Shown piece after piece: positions 1 through 9,819 of a DNA stretch of 44,772 nt. A program made the translations under genes and the position numbers. Each line of letters begins with the position of its first letter. The stretch's first letter is position 1. The notes beneath the pieces are model-generated. The model saw nothing but the letters and a program-made list of their open reading frames with translations. It was not told where the DNA came from and made no database searches. Source of the stretch: Candidatus Omnitrophota bacterium (GTDB lineage: Bacteria > Omnitrophota > Gorgyraeia > Duberdicusellales > 4484-171); contig PMCS01000018.1 in NCBI GenBank assembly GCA_003154195.1, positions 1 to 44,772 of the forward strand. Reading direction: 5' to 3'.

Positions 1-120
1 AGTTAGGGCGGCATGGGCGTAGTTGACGCCTAAGCTTGTGCCTAAAAACGAGAATAAGACGAGGATCAACGTCAACTTGGAAAATAACTTCTGTTTTGGT
101 TTAGCGAGAAAAGAAAGCAT
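1..120 (-). CDS. Secreted protein of unknown function, N-terminal fragment (runs off left edge)
   Basis: The first 40 codons of a protein whose remainder lies beyond the left edge; it is too short for the ORF track. The reading begins MLSFLAKPKQKLF and continues through a hydrophobic stretch (LILVLFSFLGTSLG) to AHA, a good signal-peptidase I site, so export is likely. A GGAGG sits upstream; two adjacent ATGs follow, and the second gives the better 5-nt spacing, so it was chosen over the one at 123. A weak promoter-like pair lies upstream (see 238-266). Nothing of the mature protein is visible, so no family can be named. Seen: start, ribosome site and signal peptide. Inferred: export. Confidence 0.65.
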   Translation of the reverse strand, partial: MLSFLAKPKQKLFSKLTLILVLFSFLGTSLGVNYAHAALT

Positions 121-237
121 CATTTCCTCCGTTGAGATCGTCCACCACAAATGCTACGCTAAGCATGCCGCAGGCTAAAAAACTTGATTCATATAGCCTT
201 CTTGTGCGCGTCGAAAGCGATTACATTGCAGTATGAA

Positions 238-266
238 GATATAACATATTTTTCAGGGAAAAACAA
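238..266 (-). promoter_or_regulatory. Possible sigma70-type promoter for the left-edge secreted protein
   Basis: On the minus strand TTGTTT, 17 nt, TATATC. Four of six bases match in each hexamer, and the site faces the secreted-protein start about 115 nt downstream. Weak; offered only because position and spacing fit. Confidence 0.25.
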
Positions 267-289
267 GGGCGGGAAATAAAATATTTGTA

Positions 290-427
290 AGCGCTACAGT
301 CATGGGCTATGGTGAGGGTAACGAGGCCAGCATGGGCTAAAAATTTGGATAGGGTAATGGTAAAGAAGCCCGTATGGGTTAGGGCCAAAGTAAAGGTTTA
401 AGAAATTGTTTTAAGCCCTGGCCTTTA
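290..427. repeat. Repeat family F, copy 1 (GGGTTA/GGGTAA-word palindromic spacer)
   Basis: The 304-bp gap 124-427 contains no gene. Its right part is built from short variants of ATGGGCTATGG, TAGGGTAATGG and TTAGGGCC, closing with the complementary CCTGGCCTTTA, so it folds back on itself imperfectly. The same words recur at 17700-17825. Diverged enough that its borders are uncertain. Confidence 0.5.
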
Positions 428-1276
428 TTATTCAAAATCGCTCAAGAGTCCGCTGATGTCGACCGGCGAACAATTCCGGCAAAGAGGCAAGGCGGTATCG
501 ATGCCGCTGAGTTGTTCGTAACAAGGCCTGTCTTTTTGGTAGATTATTCCTAACGGTATGCGCTCGCCCCACTCCTCGGCTTTCGCGTAGGCAGCGGTTC
601 GGTCGAGCGGGTCGTAAGTTTTATCCAGTTTGTACACTCGTTTCGAATACCAATCGTGCGTGTTCTTTTTATTAAACGTGACGCAGGGCTGGAGGACGTC
701 GATCAGGGCGAAGCCTTTATGCCGGACGCCCTCAGCGATGAGTTCGCTGAGATGCTCCGGGTCACCGGAAAATCCCCGCGCCACAAACCCGCAGCCCAAA
801 GCGATCGCCGCAGCCAAAGGGTGGAACGGTTCAAGGATCACGCCGTTAACCTGGACCTTCGTCGCATAGCCGGTGTCGGTAGTCGGCGAAGCCTGGCCTT
901 TGGTAAGGCCGTATATCTGGTTGTCGCAGACGACGACGGTGATATCGCAATTGCGCCGGATATTATGAAGAAAATGGTTCCCCCCTTCGCCGTAGCAATC
1001 GCCGTCGCCGGTAGTCACGATTACCGTCAGGTCGCGGTTGGCGATTTTTGCCCCGGCCGCGGCCGGCAGCGCCCGGCCGTGCAAACCGTTAAAGCAATTG
1101 GCGTTTATATAATGCGGCAGTTTAGCGGCCTGGCCGATCCCGGAAACTAAAAGGATCTCATGAGGTTTTTTATCAAGCTTTACCAGGGATTTTTTTAAAG
1201 CGTTGACGATGCCGAAATCGCCGCAGCCCGGGCACCAGGCGATCGGGTCATTGCTTTTAAAATCGTTTGCGTTCAT
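428..1276 (-). CDS. korB: 2-oxoacid:ferredoxin oxidoreductase, beta (TPP-binding) subunit
   Basis: Thiamine-diphosphate half of a KorAB-type enzyme that oxidatively decarboxylates a 2-oxoacid with CoA and reduces ferredoxin in the cytoplasm. Visible motifs: CPGCG at residues 15-19 (cluster/TPP region), GDGD at 90-93 with a following GGNH (Mg-TPP site), and NQIYGLTKGQ at 119-128, which is typical of the KorB/OorB branch. The ORF-track start adds 19 residues that overlap korA. The ATG at 1276 has GGAG seven bases upstream and lies 4 nt after the korA stop, so it was chosen; this gives 282 aa, normal for the family. The substrate (2-oxoglutarate, pyruvate or a branched/aromatic oxoacid) cannot be read from sequence alone. 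Confidence 0.93.
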   Translation of the reverse strand: MNANDFKSNDPIAWCPGCGDFGIVNALKKSLVKLDKKPHEILLVSGIGQAAKLPHYINANCFNGLHGRALPAAAGAKIANRDLTVIVTTGDGDCYGEGGNHFLHNIRRNCDITVVVCDNQIYGLTKGQASPTTDTGYATKVQVNGVILEPFHPLAAAIALGCGFVARGFSGDPEHLSELIAEGVRHKGFALIDVLQPCVTFNKKNTHDWYSKRVYKLDKTYDPLDRTAAYAKAEEWGERIPLGIIYQKDRPCYEQLSGIDTALPLCRNCSPVDISGLLSDFE

Positions 1277-1280
1277 AGGT

Positions 1281-2978
1281 TTACTCCGGTATTTTTTCCT
1301 GCGCGTCTTCCATGCTGAATGGCCGCCCGTCAAATTTAAGTATCGAGCCTTCTGCGGTTATCCCTGTCTCGCGGCGCAAAAGTTTTGCCAGCTGCGCTCC
1401 GGCGTTATTTTCCAGAGTAAATATTCTTTTGTGCCCTTTGAGCAGGCCGGCCATGATTTCTGAGGGGAAAGGCCAGGCCTGGCTCAAATGGACCGCCCCG
1501 ATTTTTCTTTTGCCGGAGGCGAGCGATAATTCGCGCAGCAGGCCATAGGTAGAGCCGAAGCCGACGAGCACGATATCGGCGCCATCCAGGGAAAAAGCCG
1601 TAGGCGCGACGATTTCCCGCGTTAAACCAGCCATTTTTTTATATAATCTTTTTTCTACCATCTGTACGCGAATCGCCGCGTCTTCGGTTATATGGCCTTC
1701 CGGGGTATGCTCATCACTGTCGGCGTAGATCGCTTCTTTTATCCAGCCCGGCACCGCTTGCGGCGAGATGCCGGAATCGGTTAAGCAATACCGTTTGTAA
1801 TTATTGACGGTTGCCGATTCTTCAAAGGATATGATGCGCCGTTTTTCTACCGGGGATTGAAAATCGAGTTCCGCCGCATCGCAATAGGAATCCGCTAAAT
1901 ACTGGTCGCTTAAAATAAAGGCGGGGATCTGGTATTTTTCCGCCAGGTCAAAGGCTTTCAGGGTAAGGGCAAAAGCTTCCTGGGGCGTGCCGGGGGTAAA
2001 AATAAGCCGGGCAAATTCGCCGTGGCCGGCGCTTAACAAAAAATCGAGGTCAGCCTGTTCGGTGCGGGTGGGAAAACCCGTTGCCGGCGCGGGCCGCTGG
2101 ATATCCGCCACGACCAGGGGAGTTTCCGTCATGCCGGCCAGGCTTACCCCTTCCATCATCAACATGAAGCCGCCGCCGGAAGTCGCGGCCATAGCCCGGG
2201 CCCCGGCGAAAGAAGCGCCGATCGCCATATTCACTGCCGCAATCTCATCTTCCGCCTGCTCTACTAAAATACCGCAGCGCGACGCGTATTCGGCGATTGT
2301 CGTCATTATGCCGGTTGACGGCGACATGGGGTAAGCGGTATAAAATTTGCATCCGGCGCGTATCGCCGCCAGGGCGATCGCGTCATTGCCGTTTAAAAGA
2401 TATTTTCCGGCAGCGCTCGGCGCGCAGTCAAATCTTTGCCCTTTAAAATTTGCCGCGGCGTATTTGTACCCCGCTTCCGCCGCCTGGCAGTTTTTCGCGG
2501 TAATCTCCCCGCCCTTGGCGGAAAATATTTTATTAAAAACCGCGCCAAGCGCCGGCAGTCCCAGAGCGCAAATGTACGCCGCAATCCCGGCGGCCGCGGA
2601 GTTGATATACATCTCGTCGCCGAATCCGGCCGCGATCGTGTATAGCGGAACATCAAATATCCCCGGCTGGTTAGCATCGAGAAGAAACTTTTTACAATCC
2701 GCGATGATTACCCCGCCCGGTTCAAGGCTGGCGGCATGAATACGCGGGCTGGCTTTATCAAGAGTTATGATCAGGCGGGATAGCCGCCGCGGGCATGAAA
2801 CCGGCTGGTGGGATGCTCTTAATTGGAAAAAATTATTTCCGCCGCGGATACGGGACATGAAATCCTGGATGGCGAAAACGTGATAACCACTGTTTTTAAA
2901 AGCCAGGCACAGGGCGTTGCCGATCGTCTGTGTCCCCTGCCCCGCCTCACCGCATATTTTAACGCTGAATTCAACCAT
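1281..2978 (-). CDS. korA: 2-oxoacid:ferredoxin oxidoreductase, fused gamma-alpha subunit
   Basis: Partner of KorB. Residues 1 to about 190 form the gamma (CoA-side) domain, seen in GEAGQGTQTIG and SRIRGGNN. From about 195 comes the alpha (pyrimidine-binding) domain with YPMSPS at 216-221 in place of the more usual YPITPS, then EQAEDEIAAVN and TSGGGFMLM. The gamma-alpha fusion at 565 aa is the common KorA architecture. No ferredoxin-like delta subunit is encoded beside it, so a free ferredoxin must take the electrons, plausibly the one that feeds the hydrogenase encoded further right. The ATG at 2978 has only a weak AAAGG upstream. The substrate is uncertain; the enzyme type is not. Confidence 0.92.
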   Translation of the reverse strand: MVEFSVKICGEAGQGTQTIGNALCLAFKNSGYHVFAIQDFMSRIRGGNNFFQLRASHQPVSCPRRLSRLIITLDKASPRIHAASLEPGGVIIADCKKFLLDANQPGIFDVPLYTIAAGFGDEMYINSAAAGIAAYICALGLPALGAVFNKIFSAKGGEITAKNCQAAEAGYKYAAANFKGQRFDCAPSAAGKYLLNGNDAIALAAIRAGCKFYTAYPMSPSTGIMTTIAEYASRCGILVEQAEDEIAAVNMAIGASFAGARAMAATSGGGFMLMMEGVSLAGMTETPLVVADIQRPAPATGFPTRTEQADLDFLLSAGHGEFARLIFTPGTPQEAFALTLKAFDLAEKYQIPAFILSDQYLADSYCDAAELDFQSPVEKRRIISFEESATVNNYKRYCLTDSGISPQAVPGWIKEAIYADSDEHTPEGHITEDAAIRVQMVEKRLYKKMAGLTREIVAPTAFSLDGADIVLVGFGSTYGLLRELSLASGKRKIGAVHLSQAWPFPSEIMAGLLKGHKRIFTLENNAGAQLAKLLRRETGITAEGSILKFDGRPFSMEDAQEKIPE

Positions 2979-3102
2979 GAAATTAGGGTAACCTTTTTGG
3001 GGATTTTTCCGGCTTGCCGCCGTTCATTCTCCTTCGCCGAATCTGCCTAGGCTAAAGCTTCGGAGAAATGAAGCTGGATACCCCGCGGCTCGCAAGTTCC
3101 TG

Positions 3103-3216
3103 CGAAGTTCTCCTGCGCTTAAGCTTCGGAGAAATCTCGCCGAAGTTCTCCTGCGCTTAAGCTTCGGAGAAATCTCGCCGAAGTTCTCCTGCGCTTAAGC
3201 TTCGGAGAAATCTCGC
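3103..3216. repeat. Tandem repeat, three 38-bp units
   Basis: Three consecutive near-identical units beginning CGAAGTTCTCCTGCG and containing the hairpin TTCTCC...GGAGAA around a TGCGCTTAAGCTT loop. The loop resembles the reverse complement of the loop in repeat family A (AAGCGCAGG). Together with the next array it fills most of the 347-bp gap between the flavodiiron gene and korA. ORF 3157..3339 is a translation of these repeats, not a gene. Confidence 0.9.
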
Positions 3217-3221
3217 CGAAG

Positions 3222-3285
3222 CCTTGGCGAAGGCGGACCTTGGCGAAGGCGGACCTTGGCGAAGGCGGACCTTGGCGAAGGCGGA
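3222..3285. repeat. Tandem repeat, four 16-bp units
   Basis: Four exact copies of CCTTGGCGAAGGCGGA, each with a CCTT/AAGG mini-hairpin. The array abuts the 38-bp array and ends about 40 bp beyond the flavodiiron stop codon. Confidence 0.92.
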
Positions 3286-3325
3286 CTTCAGCAAAACATG
3301 ATGCCGCGGGGGGTACATTTGTGCT

Positions 3326-4495
3326 TCATAACCTCGCATGTTTTTCTTTGATTTTATCAGCCAGGGCGTCTAAGGCCGCGAGGTCTGTTTCCCGCGGCAG
3401 GCCTTTGCATAATACTGAGCCCAGGACTTCTACTGTGAGGTTGGGGATCAGGGCGGAAATCTGCTCCGCGGCTTTAGTCCCCCAGCCATACGAACCGATA
3501 ATGGCGGCGTGTTTCAACTTAGGGCGCAGGGCATTGGCAAGGTTGGTCGCGGAAAAAACACTGGGGTGAGGGCCGAAATGCACGGTCGGCGTGCCGATGA
3601 CGATTGTGGCGGCGTCGACTAAGGAGATGGCAAGTTTGCCCAGGTCGGTCACGGAAAGGTCAAACTTCTGGACTTTGACGTTTCTCTGTGTGAGAGAGTT
3701 CATCAAATGATCGACCATGATTTGCGTGCTTCCATGCATCGAAATATACGCGATTATCGCCAGGTTAGAAACTCTATCTGATACCCAATTCCTGTATTCA
3801 TTGAGGATGTAATCCGGGTTGTCGTAAATCGGCCCGTGGCTGGGCGCGATCAGGTCAAACTTAAGGCCGCTGATTTTTTTAAGATTGTTTTGAATTGCCT
3901 TGCGGAACGGCATCATGATTTCCGCGTAATATCTTTTCGCGGCCTCAGCGACAAAGGGGTTTCCTCCGGCGTAGAGGTCTGAGGTGGCAAGGTGCGAGCC
4001 GAAAAAATCGCAGGTGAAAAGGATTTTGTCCTCCGGCAGGTAGGTCACCATTGTTTCCGGCCAATGGACCCATGGTGTATGGACGAATTTAAGTGTCTTG
4101 TCGCCCAGGGATATCGTTTCATCGTCTTCGACGGTGCGGATCCGGCCGGCCGCAATACCGAGATGGTCGATCAGCATCTCTTTGGCTTTGGGCGTGCAGA
4201 GCACTTGTGCGCCGGGGTATTTTCTTAAGACTGCGGGGATCGCGCCGGAATGGTCTTGTTCGGCGTGGTGCGAAACGATATAGTGAATATCCGGTATGCC
4301 GTCTAACTGAGCCATCAGGATGTGCTCCATGGCCGGGTCGACGCTGTCGATCAGCGCGGTTTTCTCAGACCCCTGTATGAGATAGGCGTTGTAGCTGGTC
4401 CCATCCGGAAGAGGGATCAGCGAATCAAACAATCGGCGGTTCCAGTCGATCGCGCCCATCCATTGGATTCCATTTTTTATCGGCCTTGCTTTCAT
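3326..4495 (-). CDS. Flavodiiron protein (FprA type, no rubredoxin domain)
   Basis: Class A flavodiiron protein that reduces O2 to water (or NO to N2O) with electrons from rubredoxin or a similar carrier; a cytoplasmic defence enzyme of anaerobes. The metallo-beta-lactamase domain (about 1-245) shows the expected diiron ligands H77, E79, D81, H144, D163 and H220, within HHAEQDHSG, HWPETMV, CDFFGSH and PSHGP. A flavodoxin domain (about 250-389) follows, with an FMN loop at MHGSTQ. The length of 389 aa is standard and no rubredoxin tail is present. AAGGAG eight bases upstream supports the ATG. It appears to be a single-gene unit with its own extended -10 promoter. O2 versus NO preference cannot be told. 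Confidence 0.93.
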   Translation of the reverse strand: MKARPIKNGIQWMGAIDWNRRLFDSLIPLPDGTSYNAYLIQGSEKTALIDSVDPAMEHILMAQLDGIPDIHYIVSHHAEQDHSGAIPAVLRKYPGAQVLCTPKAKEMLIDHLGIAAGRIRTVEDDETISLGDKTLKFVHTPWVHWPETMVTYLPEDKILFTCDFFGSHLATSDLYAGGNPFVAEAAKRYYAEIMMPFRKAIQNNLKKISGLKFDLIAPSHGPIYDNPDYILNEYRNWVSDRVSNLAIIAYISMHGSTQIMVDHLMNSLTQRNVKVQKFDLSVTDLGKLAISLVDAATIVIGTPTVHFGPHPSVFSATNLANALRPKLKHAAIIGSYGWGTKAAEQISALIPNLTVEVLGSVLCKGLPRETDLAALDALADKIKEKHARL

Positions 4496-4588
4496 AGCGG
4501 CTGCTCCTTAGGGTAAACCAGGATTTATACGCTATATTTTCCGACAACCTGGATAAAAAATCTTCATAAAACCGTTCGTTTAACTAAT

Positions 4589-4597
4589 ATTATAACA
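4589..4597 (-). promoter_or_regulatory. Extended -10 promoter for the flavodiiron gene
   Basis: On the minus strand TGTTATAAT, a consensus extended -10 (TGnTATAAT), about 90 nt upstream of the start codon. No recognisable -35 is present, which extended -10 promoters tolerate. Confidence 0.45.
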
Positions 4598-4683
4598 AAC
4601 TCGGCGGATTTGGGTAGGGGTTCTTTGCCTTTTTTTAGGGAATAAAACAATAAAAGTGAATCATCCCCCGTGAAACGCTGGGC

Positions 4684-4785
4684 TTATTCTGGATGATCCC
4701 GCCAAACTGCGGCGGCCTGCCTCGCTTTGCTCGTCAAGGCGGGGATCATTCATTTCCGCTTTAAAAAGCGGAAATGAATAAAAAG
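4684..4785. repeat. Repeat family H, copy 1 (double hairpin)
   Basis: ATCCCGCCAAACTGCGGCGG, then a long stem closing with GGCGGGGATCATTC, followed by a second perfect stem, TTTCCGC...GCGGAAA. The second stem overlaps the last codons and stop of the DUF1646 gene. The same modules recur at 39655-39800. It could also end transcription of the DUF1646 operon. Confidence 0.8.
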
Positions 4786-5795
4786 AAATACCCCGTCATT
4801 ACCGCCAGCCCCAGGGGTACGCCGAACGCGGCCCACTCCGAGCTTCTTATTTTAAGCTTTCCTGCCGCGATGATATTGGGAATATTTCCGGGGATGAGCA
4901 TTCCTCCCGCGAGCAAAAGCCCCATCAGCGCCGATTTTATCTGCAGTAAGCCCATGCTTGGCCCGATCTCGGCCGCCGCGAGAGTCGCGTTGTCGACAAT
5001 CGCCGAAATCGTATTGACCCAGTAAAGCCCTTGATGGGACATCGTGGATATATATGTGTCGATGATCGGTTTAAAACCTTTGCCTAAAAACACGAGGGCG
5101 ATAATAAAGAGGTAAACTTTGCCGGCCCTCAGGGAGATATCTTTTAAATTTTCTTCTTTTTCTAAGGCCAAGCCGTGTTTATTACGGCACTTGGCGGGGA
5201 TCAAGGCCAGGCCCAGTAAGCCGAACATGACGATCCCGGCCGCGAGATAAAGCCATAAATGCCGGAACAGGAACAAAAAGCCGGCATGATAAGGCGCTCC
5301 TTTAAGCTTAGCCGTGACAATGGTAGAAAGCGGTTCGCCGATGGGCGTTAACGCCGCGCCCAGGCCGATGGAAAAACAGGCAAGTATTGTCAGGTAAATC
5401 TCATATTTTCGCTCGAGCGTCAGGAGAGTGATTATTTCTACCAGCGCCAGGGCCGCGATAATCGCGGTGATCACGCTGGATAAGAATCCCAGGAGAATGA
5501 TGAGCAGGAAAACGAACAGTTTCAGCCCCAGCGCTTCGGCTATCCGGTTCAGGTTACGCGCGATGGGTTTGCGGCTGAGTTTAAAAAGGTATCCGGCGAT
5601 AAAAACTGCGGCACTTATCTTTATCGGTTCGCTTAAGGCTTCTCCGGCCAGGGCGGCGCTCCATTGCGAGGTGATGGTAACGCCCAGGCAGCCCATGACG
5701 AAGAGAAAAATCTCCAGTTCCTCCTCGACCTTTTTTACCAGGAAAGGCAGGAATAAAGCCGCCGCTAAAATAATAAATAAACCCGCGATAATCAT
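4761..5795 (-). CDS. DUF1646 family membrane transporter (putative Na+/cation transporter)
   Basis: A 344-aa polytopic inner-membrane protein with about ten hydrophobic segments. The N-terminal VEEELEIFLFVMG and the GLGAALTPIGEPLSTI segment match my memory of the DUF1646 family, which is related to NhaD-type ion transporters and often linked to Na+ homeostasis. It follows the PiT gene after a 54-bp gap that carries a 13-bp hairpin, so they are probably cotranscribed. The start has no clear ribosome site and the last codons lie within repeat family H. Transport of Na+ is inferred from family association; no substrate residue is identifiable. Confidence 0.72.
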   Translation of the reverse strand: MIIAGLFIILAAALFLPFLVKKVEEELEIFLFVMGCLGVTITSQWSAALAGEALSEPIKISAAVFIAGYLFKLSRKPIARNLNRIAEALGLKLFVFLLIILLGFLSSVITAIIAALALVEIITLLTLERKYEIYLTILACFSIGLGAALTPIGEPLSTIVTAKLKGAPYHAGFLFLFRHLWLYLAAGIVMFGLLGLALIPAKCRNKHGLALEKEENLKDISLRAGKVYLFIIALVFLGKGFKPIIDTYISTMSHQGLYWVNTISAIVDNATLAAAEIGPSMGLLQIKSALMGLLLAGGMLIPGNIPNIIAAGKLKIRSSEWAAFGVPLGLAVMTGYFFLFISAF

Positions 5796-5818
5796 CGAAT
5801 ATGTTGTTTTGAGATTTA

Positions 5819-5846
5819 CCCGTTAGAGAACGAAGTTCTCTAACGG
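5819..5846. repeat. Perfect 12-13 bp hairpin between the PiT and DUF1646 genes
   Basis: CCGTTAGAGAAC, a three-base GAA loop (TTC on the transcript strand), then GTTCTCTAACGG. It begins a few bases after the PiT stop. No T-run follows, so it is more likely an mRNA-stabilising or attenuating hairpin than a full terminator. Confidence 0.75.
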
Positions 5847-5849
5847 GGT

Positions 5850-6833
5850 TTACCTGCCGACCAGAAGGTAGGCGGCGGCTGATATTGCTGCGGCGCAGGG
5901 TATTGTCAAGATCCACGCCCAGACGATTGTTCCGGCCATTCCCCAGTGCACGGCGCTTAAGCGTTTAATCGAACCGATACCCATGATCGAGCCGGTGATC
6001 GTATGGGTTGTGCTTACCGGTATGCCCAGGGCCGAGGAAAAAAATAGAGTGATTGCCGCGCCAACTTCAGCGCAAAATCCATCTACGGGTTTGAGCTTGG
6101 CTATTTTTTGCCCCATTGTCTTAACGATGCGCCAGCCGCCGAACATCGTGCCTAAGGCGATGGATAAATAGCATGAGATTACTACCCATAACGGTATGTG
6201 AAAGGTTTTACCGGACAGGCCGGCGCTAAAAAGCAAACTGGCGATGATGCCCATGGTTTTTTGGGCGTCATTGCCGCCGTGGCCTAAGCTATAAAAAGCG
6301 GCGGAAACAAGCTGCCCCTTGCGGAAAATATGGTCTACTTTCGTCGGCGCGCTCCGGGAAAATATCCAATAGACGGCAACGCCGATCACCGACCCTAAGA
6401 TAAGGCCTAAGACCGGCGCGATGAAGATAAACGCGACGGTTTTAAAAACTCCGCCTAAGACCAGCGCCTTGGGCCCGGCTTTAACTAATGCCGCGCCGAT
6501 CAGTCCGCCGATCAAAGCGTGGGAAGAACTGGTAGGTAATCCGAAATACCAGGTGATGATGTTCCAGCCGCAGGCGCCCATCAACGCGCCAAAGATAATC
6601 GCTTTATCGATGATGGTGATATCGATAATTCCTTTGCCGATTGTATTGGCGACGTGCAGCCCGAAAAAAAGAAAAGCGATAAAATTAAAAAAAGCCGCCC
6701 AGACCACCGCCAGGCGCGGCGAAAGCACCCGCGTCGAGACAACGGTGGCGATAGAGTTAGCGGAATCATGAAAGCCGTTAAGAAAGTCGAAAAGCAGGGC
6801 GAGTAATATTAAAAAAATGATTTCGATAGGCAT
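5850..6833 (-). CDS. PiT family inorganic phosphate transporter
   Basis: Low-affinity phosphate:cation symporter of the inner membrane. The two inverted PiT signatures are clear: NGFHDSANSIATVVSTR near the N terminus and HGGNDAQKTMG in the second half. The loop motifs LPTSSSHALIGG and PVSTTHTITGS are also present. The ORF-track start would translate 43 residues of palindromic repeat, so the ATG at 6833 (MPIEIIFLILL) was chosen; this gives 327 aa, typical for short bacterial PiT proteins. No strong ribosome site is visible. The DUF47 gene upstream is the usual partner. H+ or Na+ coupling cannot be read. Confidence 0.92.
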   Translation of the reverse strand: MPIEIIFLILLALLFDFLNGFHDSANSIATVVSTRVLSPRLAVVWAAFFNFIAFLFFGLHVANTIGKGIIDITIIDKAIIFGALMGACGWNIITWYFGLPTSSSHALIGGLIGAALVKAGPKALVLGGVFKTVAFIFIAPVLGLILGSVIGVAVYWIFSRSAPTKVDHIFRKGQLVSAAFYSLGHGGNDAQKTMGIIASLLFSAGLSGKTFHIPLWVVISCYLSIALGTMFGGWRIVKTMGQKIAKLKPVDGFCAEVGAAITLFFSSALGIPVSTTHTITGSIMGIGSIKRLSAVHWGMAGTIVWAWILTIPCAAAISAAAYLLVGR

Positions 6834-6844
6834 ATAGTCAAATA

Positions 6845-7107
6845 TATTATTTGGGGTATCCGGCGACCAGGATATCGGTGTTTGGGTATCAGGGTATCGG
6901 GAAGTTTGGTGCAAATATCCCCAAGCTCCTGATTCCCCAATTGCCAAATCCTGATTTCCCAATAAACCAATATCCGCTTTTACAATACGGTAATCCGGTG
7001 GTTAGGATATCGGGATTTGGGGATTGGGAAATTGGAGGATCAGGCTTGTTGCCGAATATCCTAATATCCTGATATCCAAATACCAATTTCCCGGTCGCCC
7101 AATTCCC
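6845..7107. repeat. Repeat family E, copy 1 (GATATCGGG/GGATTTGGGG palindromic spacer)
   Basis: About 260 bp of short words such as GGTATCGGG, GATTTGGGGATTGGG and their complements CCCAATTTCC and ATATCCTGATATCC, forming at least two large imperfect hairpins between the DUF47 and PiT genes. Related words fill 7760-7915 and 14830-14955. ORFs 6851..7072 and 6889..7086 are translations of this repeat. Confidence 0.75.
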
Positions 7108-7112
7108 TTAAT

Positions 7113-7739
7113 TCAAGCCTGTTTTATCAGTACGGAATTGACCACATGAGCCAGGTCTTCGCATATATCGAGGACCGTTTCGGAGTCCTGATAGATTTCT
7201 TTTAATTTAATTACCATGATCGGGTCTTTAGCCGTTTCAAAAAGCTCGGCTAAAACATCGTCGCGCAGGCTGTCGCCGACATTTTCCAGGCGGTTGATCT
7301 CGACGCAAGCATCGGTAACTGCCTTCAAATGTTTTTTATCGCGCAGGCCTTTTATTACGATAACAACGGCCTGTACCGATTGTCCGATGACTTCGGCAAA
7401 TTTTATCATATTTTTGTCGATCCCCGTTAATTTATATACTTTCATCCGGCTGACAATCGTATCGATCATATCGATGACGTTGTCCAGTTCCATCGTAAGA
7501 GTATGGATGTCTTCGCGGTCAAAAGGCGTGATGAAGGTTTTATCAAGCCGGCTTATGATTTCGTGCGCGACATTATCTCCTTCATGCTCGATATCGTGCA
7601 TTCTTTGCAAGGCTTTTTCATCGATATTTCCCCCGGCAACCAATTCTTTAAAATAAGCGGCGGCATCGACGGCGATATTGACCTGTTTGTCGAAGAGGTT
7701 AAAAAAACTGAATTCATGGGGTAAAAATTTGCTAAACAT
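7113..7739 (-). CDS. DUF47 / PhoU-like phosphate transport accessory protein
   Basis: A 208-aa cytoplasmic all-helical protein of the DUF47 (Pit accessory) family, which pairs with PiT transporters and is thought to modulate them. Recognisable features are HDIEHEGDNVAHEI near residue 48 and a second PhoU-type acidic helix pair, TPFDREDIHTLTMELD. The three-helix repeat pattern and length are standard. AAGGAG lies seven bases upstream of the ATG. It is the first gene of the DUF47-PiT-DUF1646 unit. The regulatory role is known for the family; regulation here is inferred. Confidence 0.9.
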   Translation of the reverse strand: MFSKFLPHEFSFFNLFDKQVNIAVDAAAYFKELVAGGNIDEKALQRMHDIEHEGDNVAHEIISRLDKTFITPFDREDIHTLTMELDNVIDMIDTIVSRMKVYKLTGIDKNMIKFAEVIGQSVQAVVIVIKGLRDKKHLKAVTDACVEINRLENVGDSLRDDVLAELFETAKDPIMVIKLKEIYQDSETVLDICEDLAHVVNSVLIKQA

Positions 7740-7759
7740 GATTTTTCTCCTTAAATTAA

Positions 7760-7915
7760 GGAAATCGGGATATCGGGTAATTGGGATTGGAAAATCAGGG
7801 TATTGGGTTACTTGGTTACCGATTATCGCTTCCTTGCCGTTTCCCCTGATTTCCTAACTTTCCAATCCCCAAATCCTGATACTCTAATTCCCCGATATCC
7901 TAAAAAGAAATTCCT
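7760..7915. repeat. Repeat family E, copy 2
   Basis: GGAAATCGGGATATCGGG on the left, with ATTCCCCGATATCC on the right as its complement. Its right end, ATATCCTAAAAAGAAATTCC, is almost identical to that of copy 3 (14930s). It fills the space between atpC and the DUF47 gene. Confidence 0.8.
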
Positions 7916-7921
7916 ATACTT

Positions 7922-9817
<1,896 letters not shown>

Positions 9818-9819
9818 TC

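Noticed and set aside
656-1150. 164-aa plus-strand ORF opposite korB
   Set aside because: Shadow of a well-conserved minus-strand gene; no recognisable protein features.
2983-3027. Possible 14-residue leader peptide ORF upstream of korA with GGAG just before its ATG
   Set aside because: Spacing to the ATG is only about one base, the peptide has no attenuator-like codon runs, and no terminator follows; probably chance.
3103-3285. CRISPR array
   Set aside because: Units are contiguous with no unique spacers and no cas genes are in the window.
3157-3339. 60-aa ORF on the minus strand (FAKASA-like peptide)
   Set aside because: It is a direct translation of the 38-bp and 16-bp tandem repeats; no ribosome site and no domain.
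6851-7086. ORFs on both strands in the DUF47-PiT gap
   Set aside because: Both are readings of palindromic family E repeat, with repetitive peptides and no ribosome sites.
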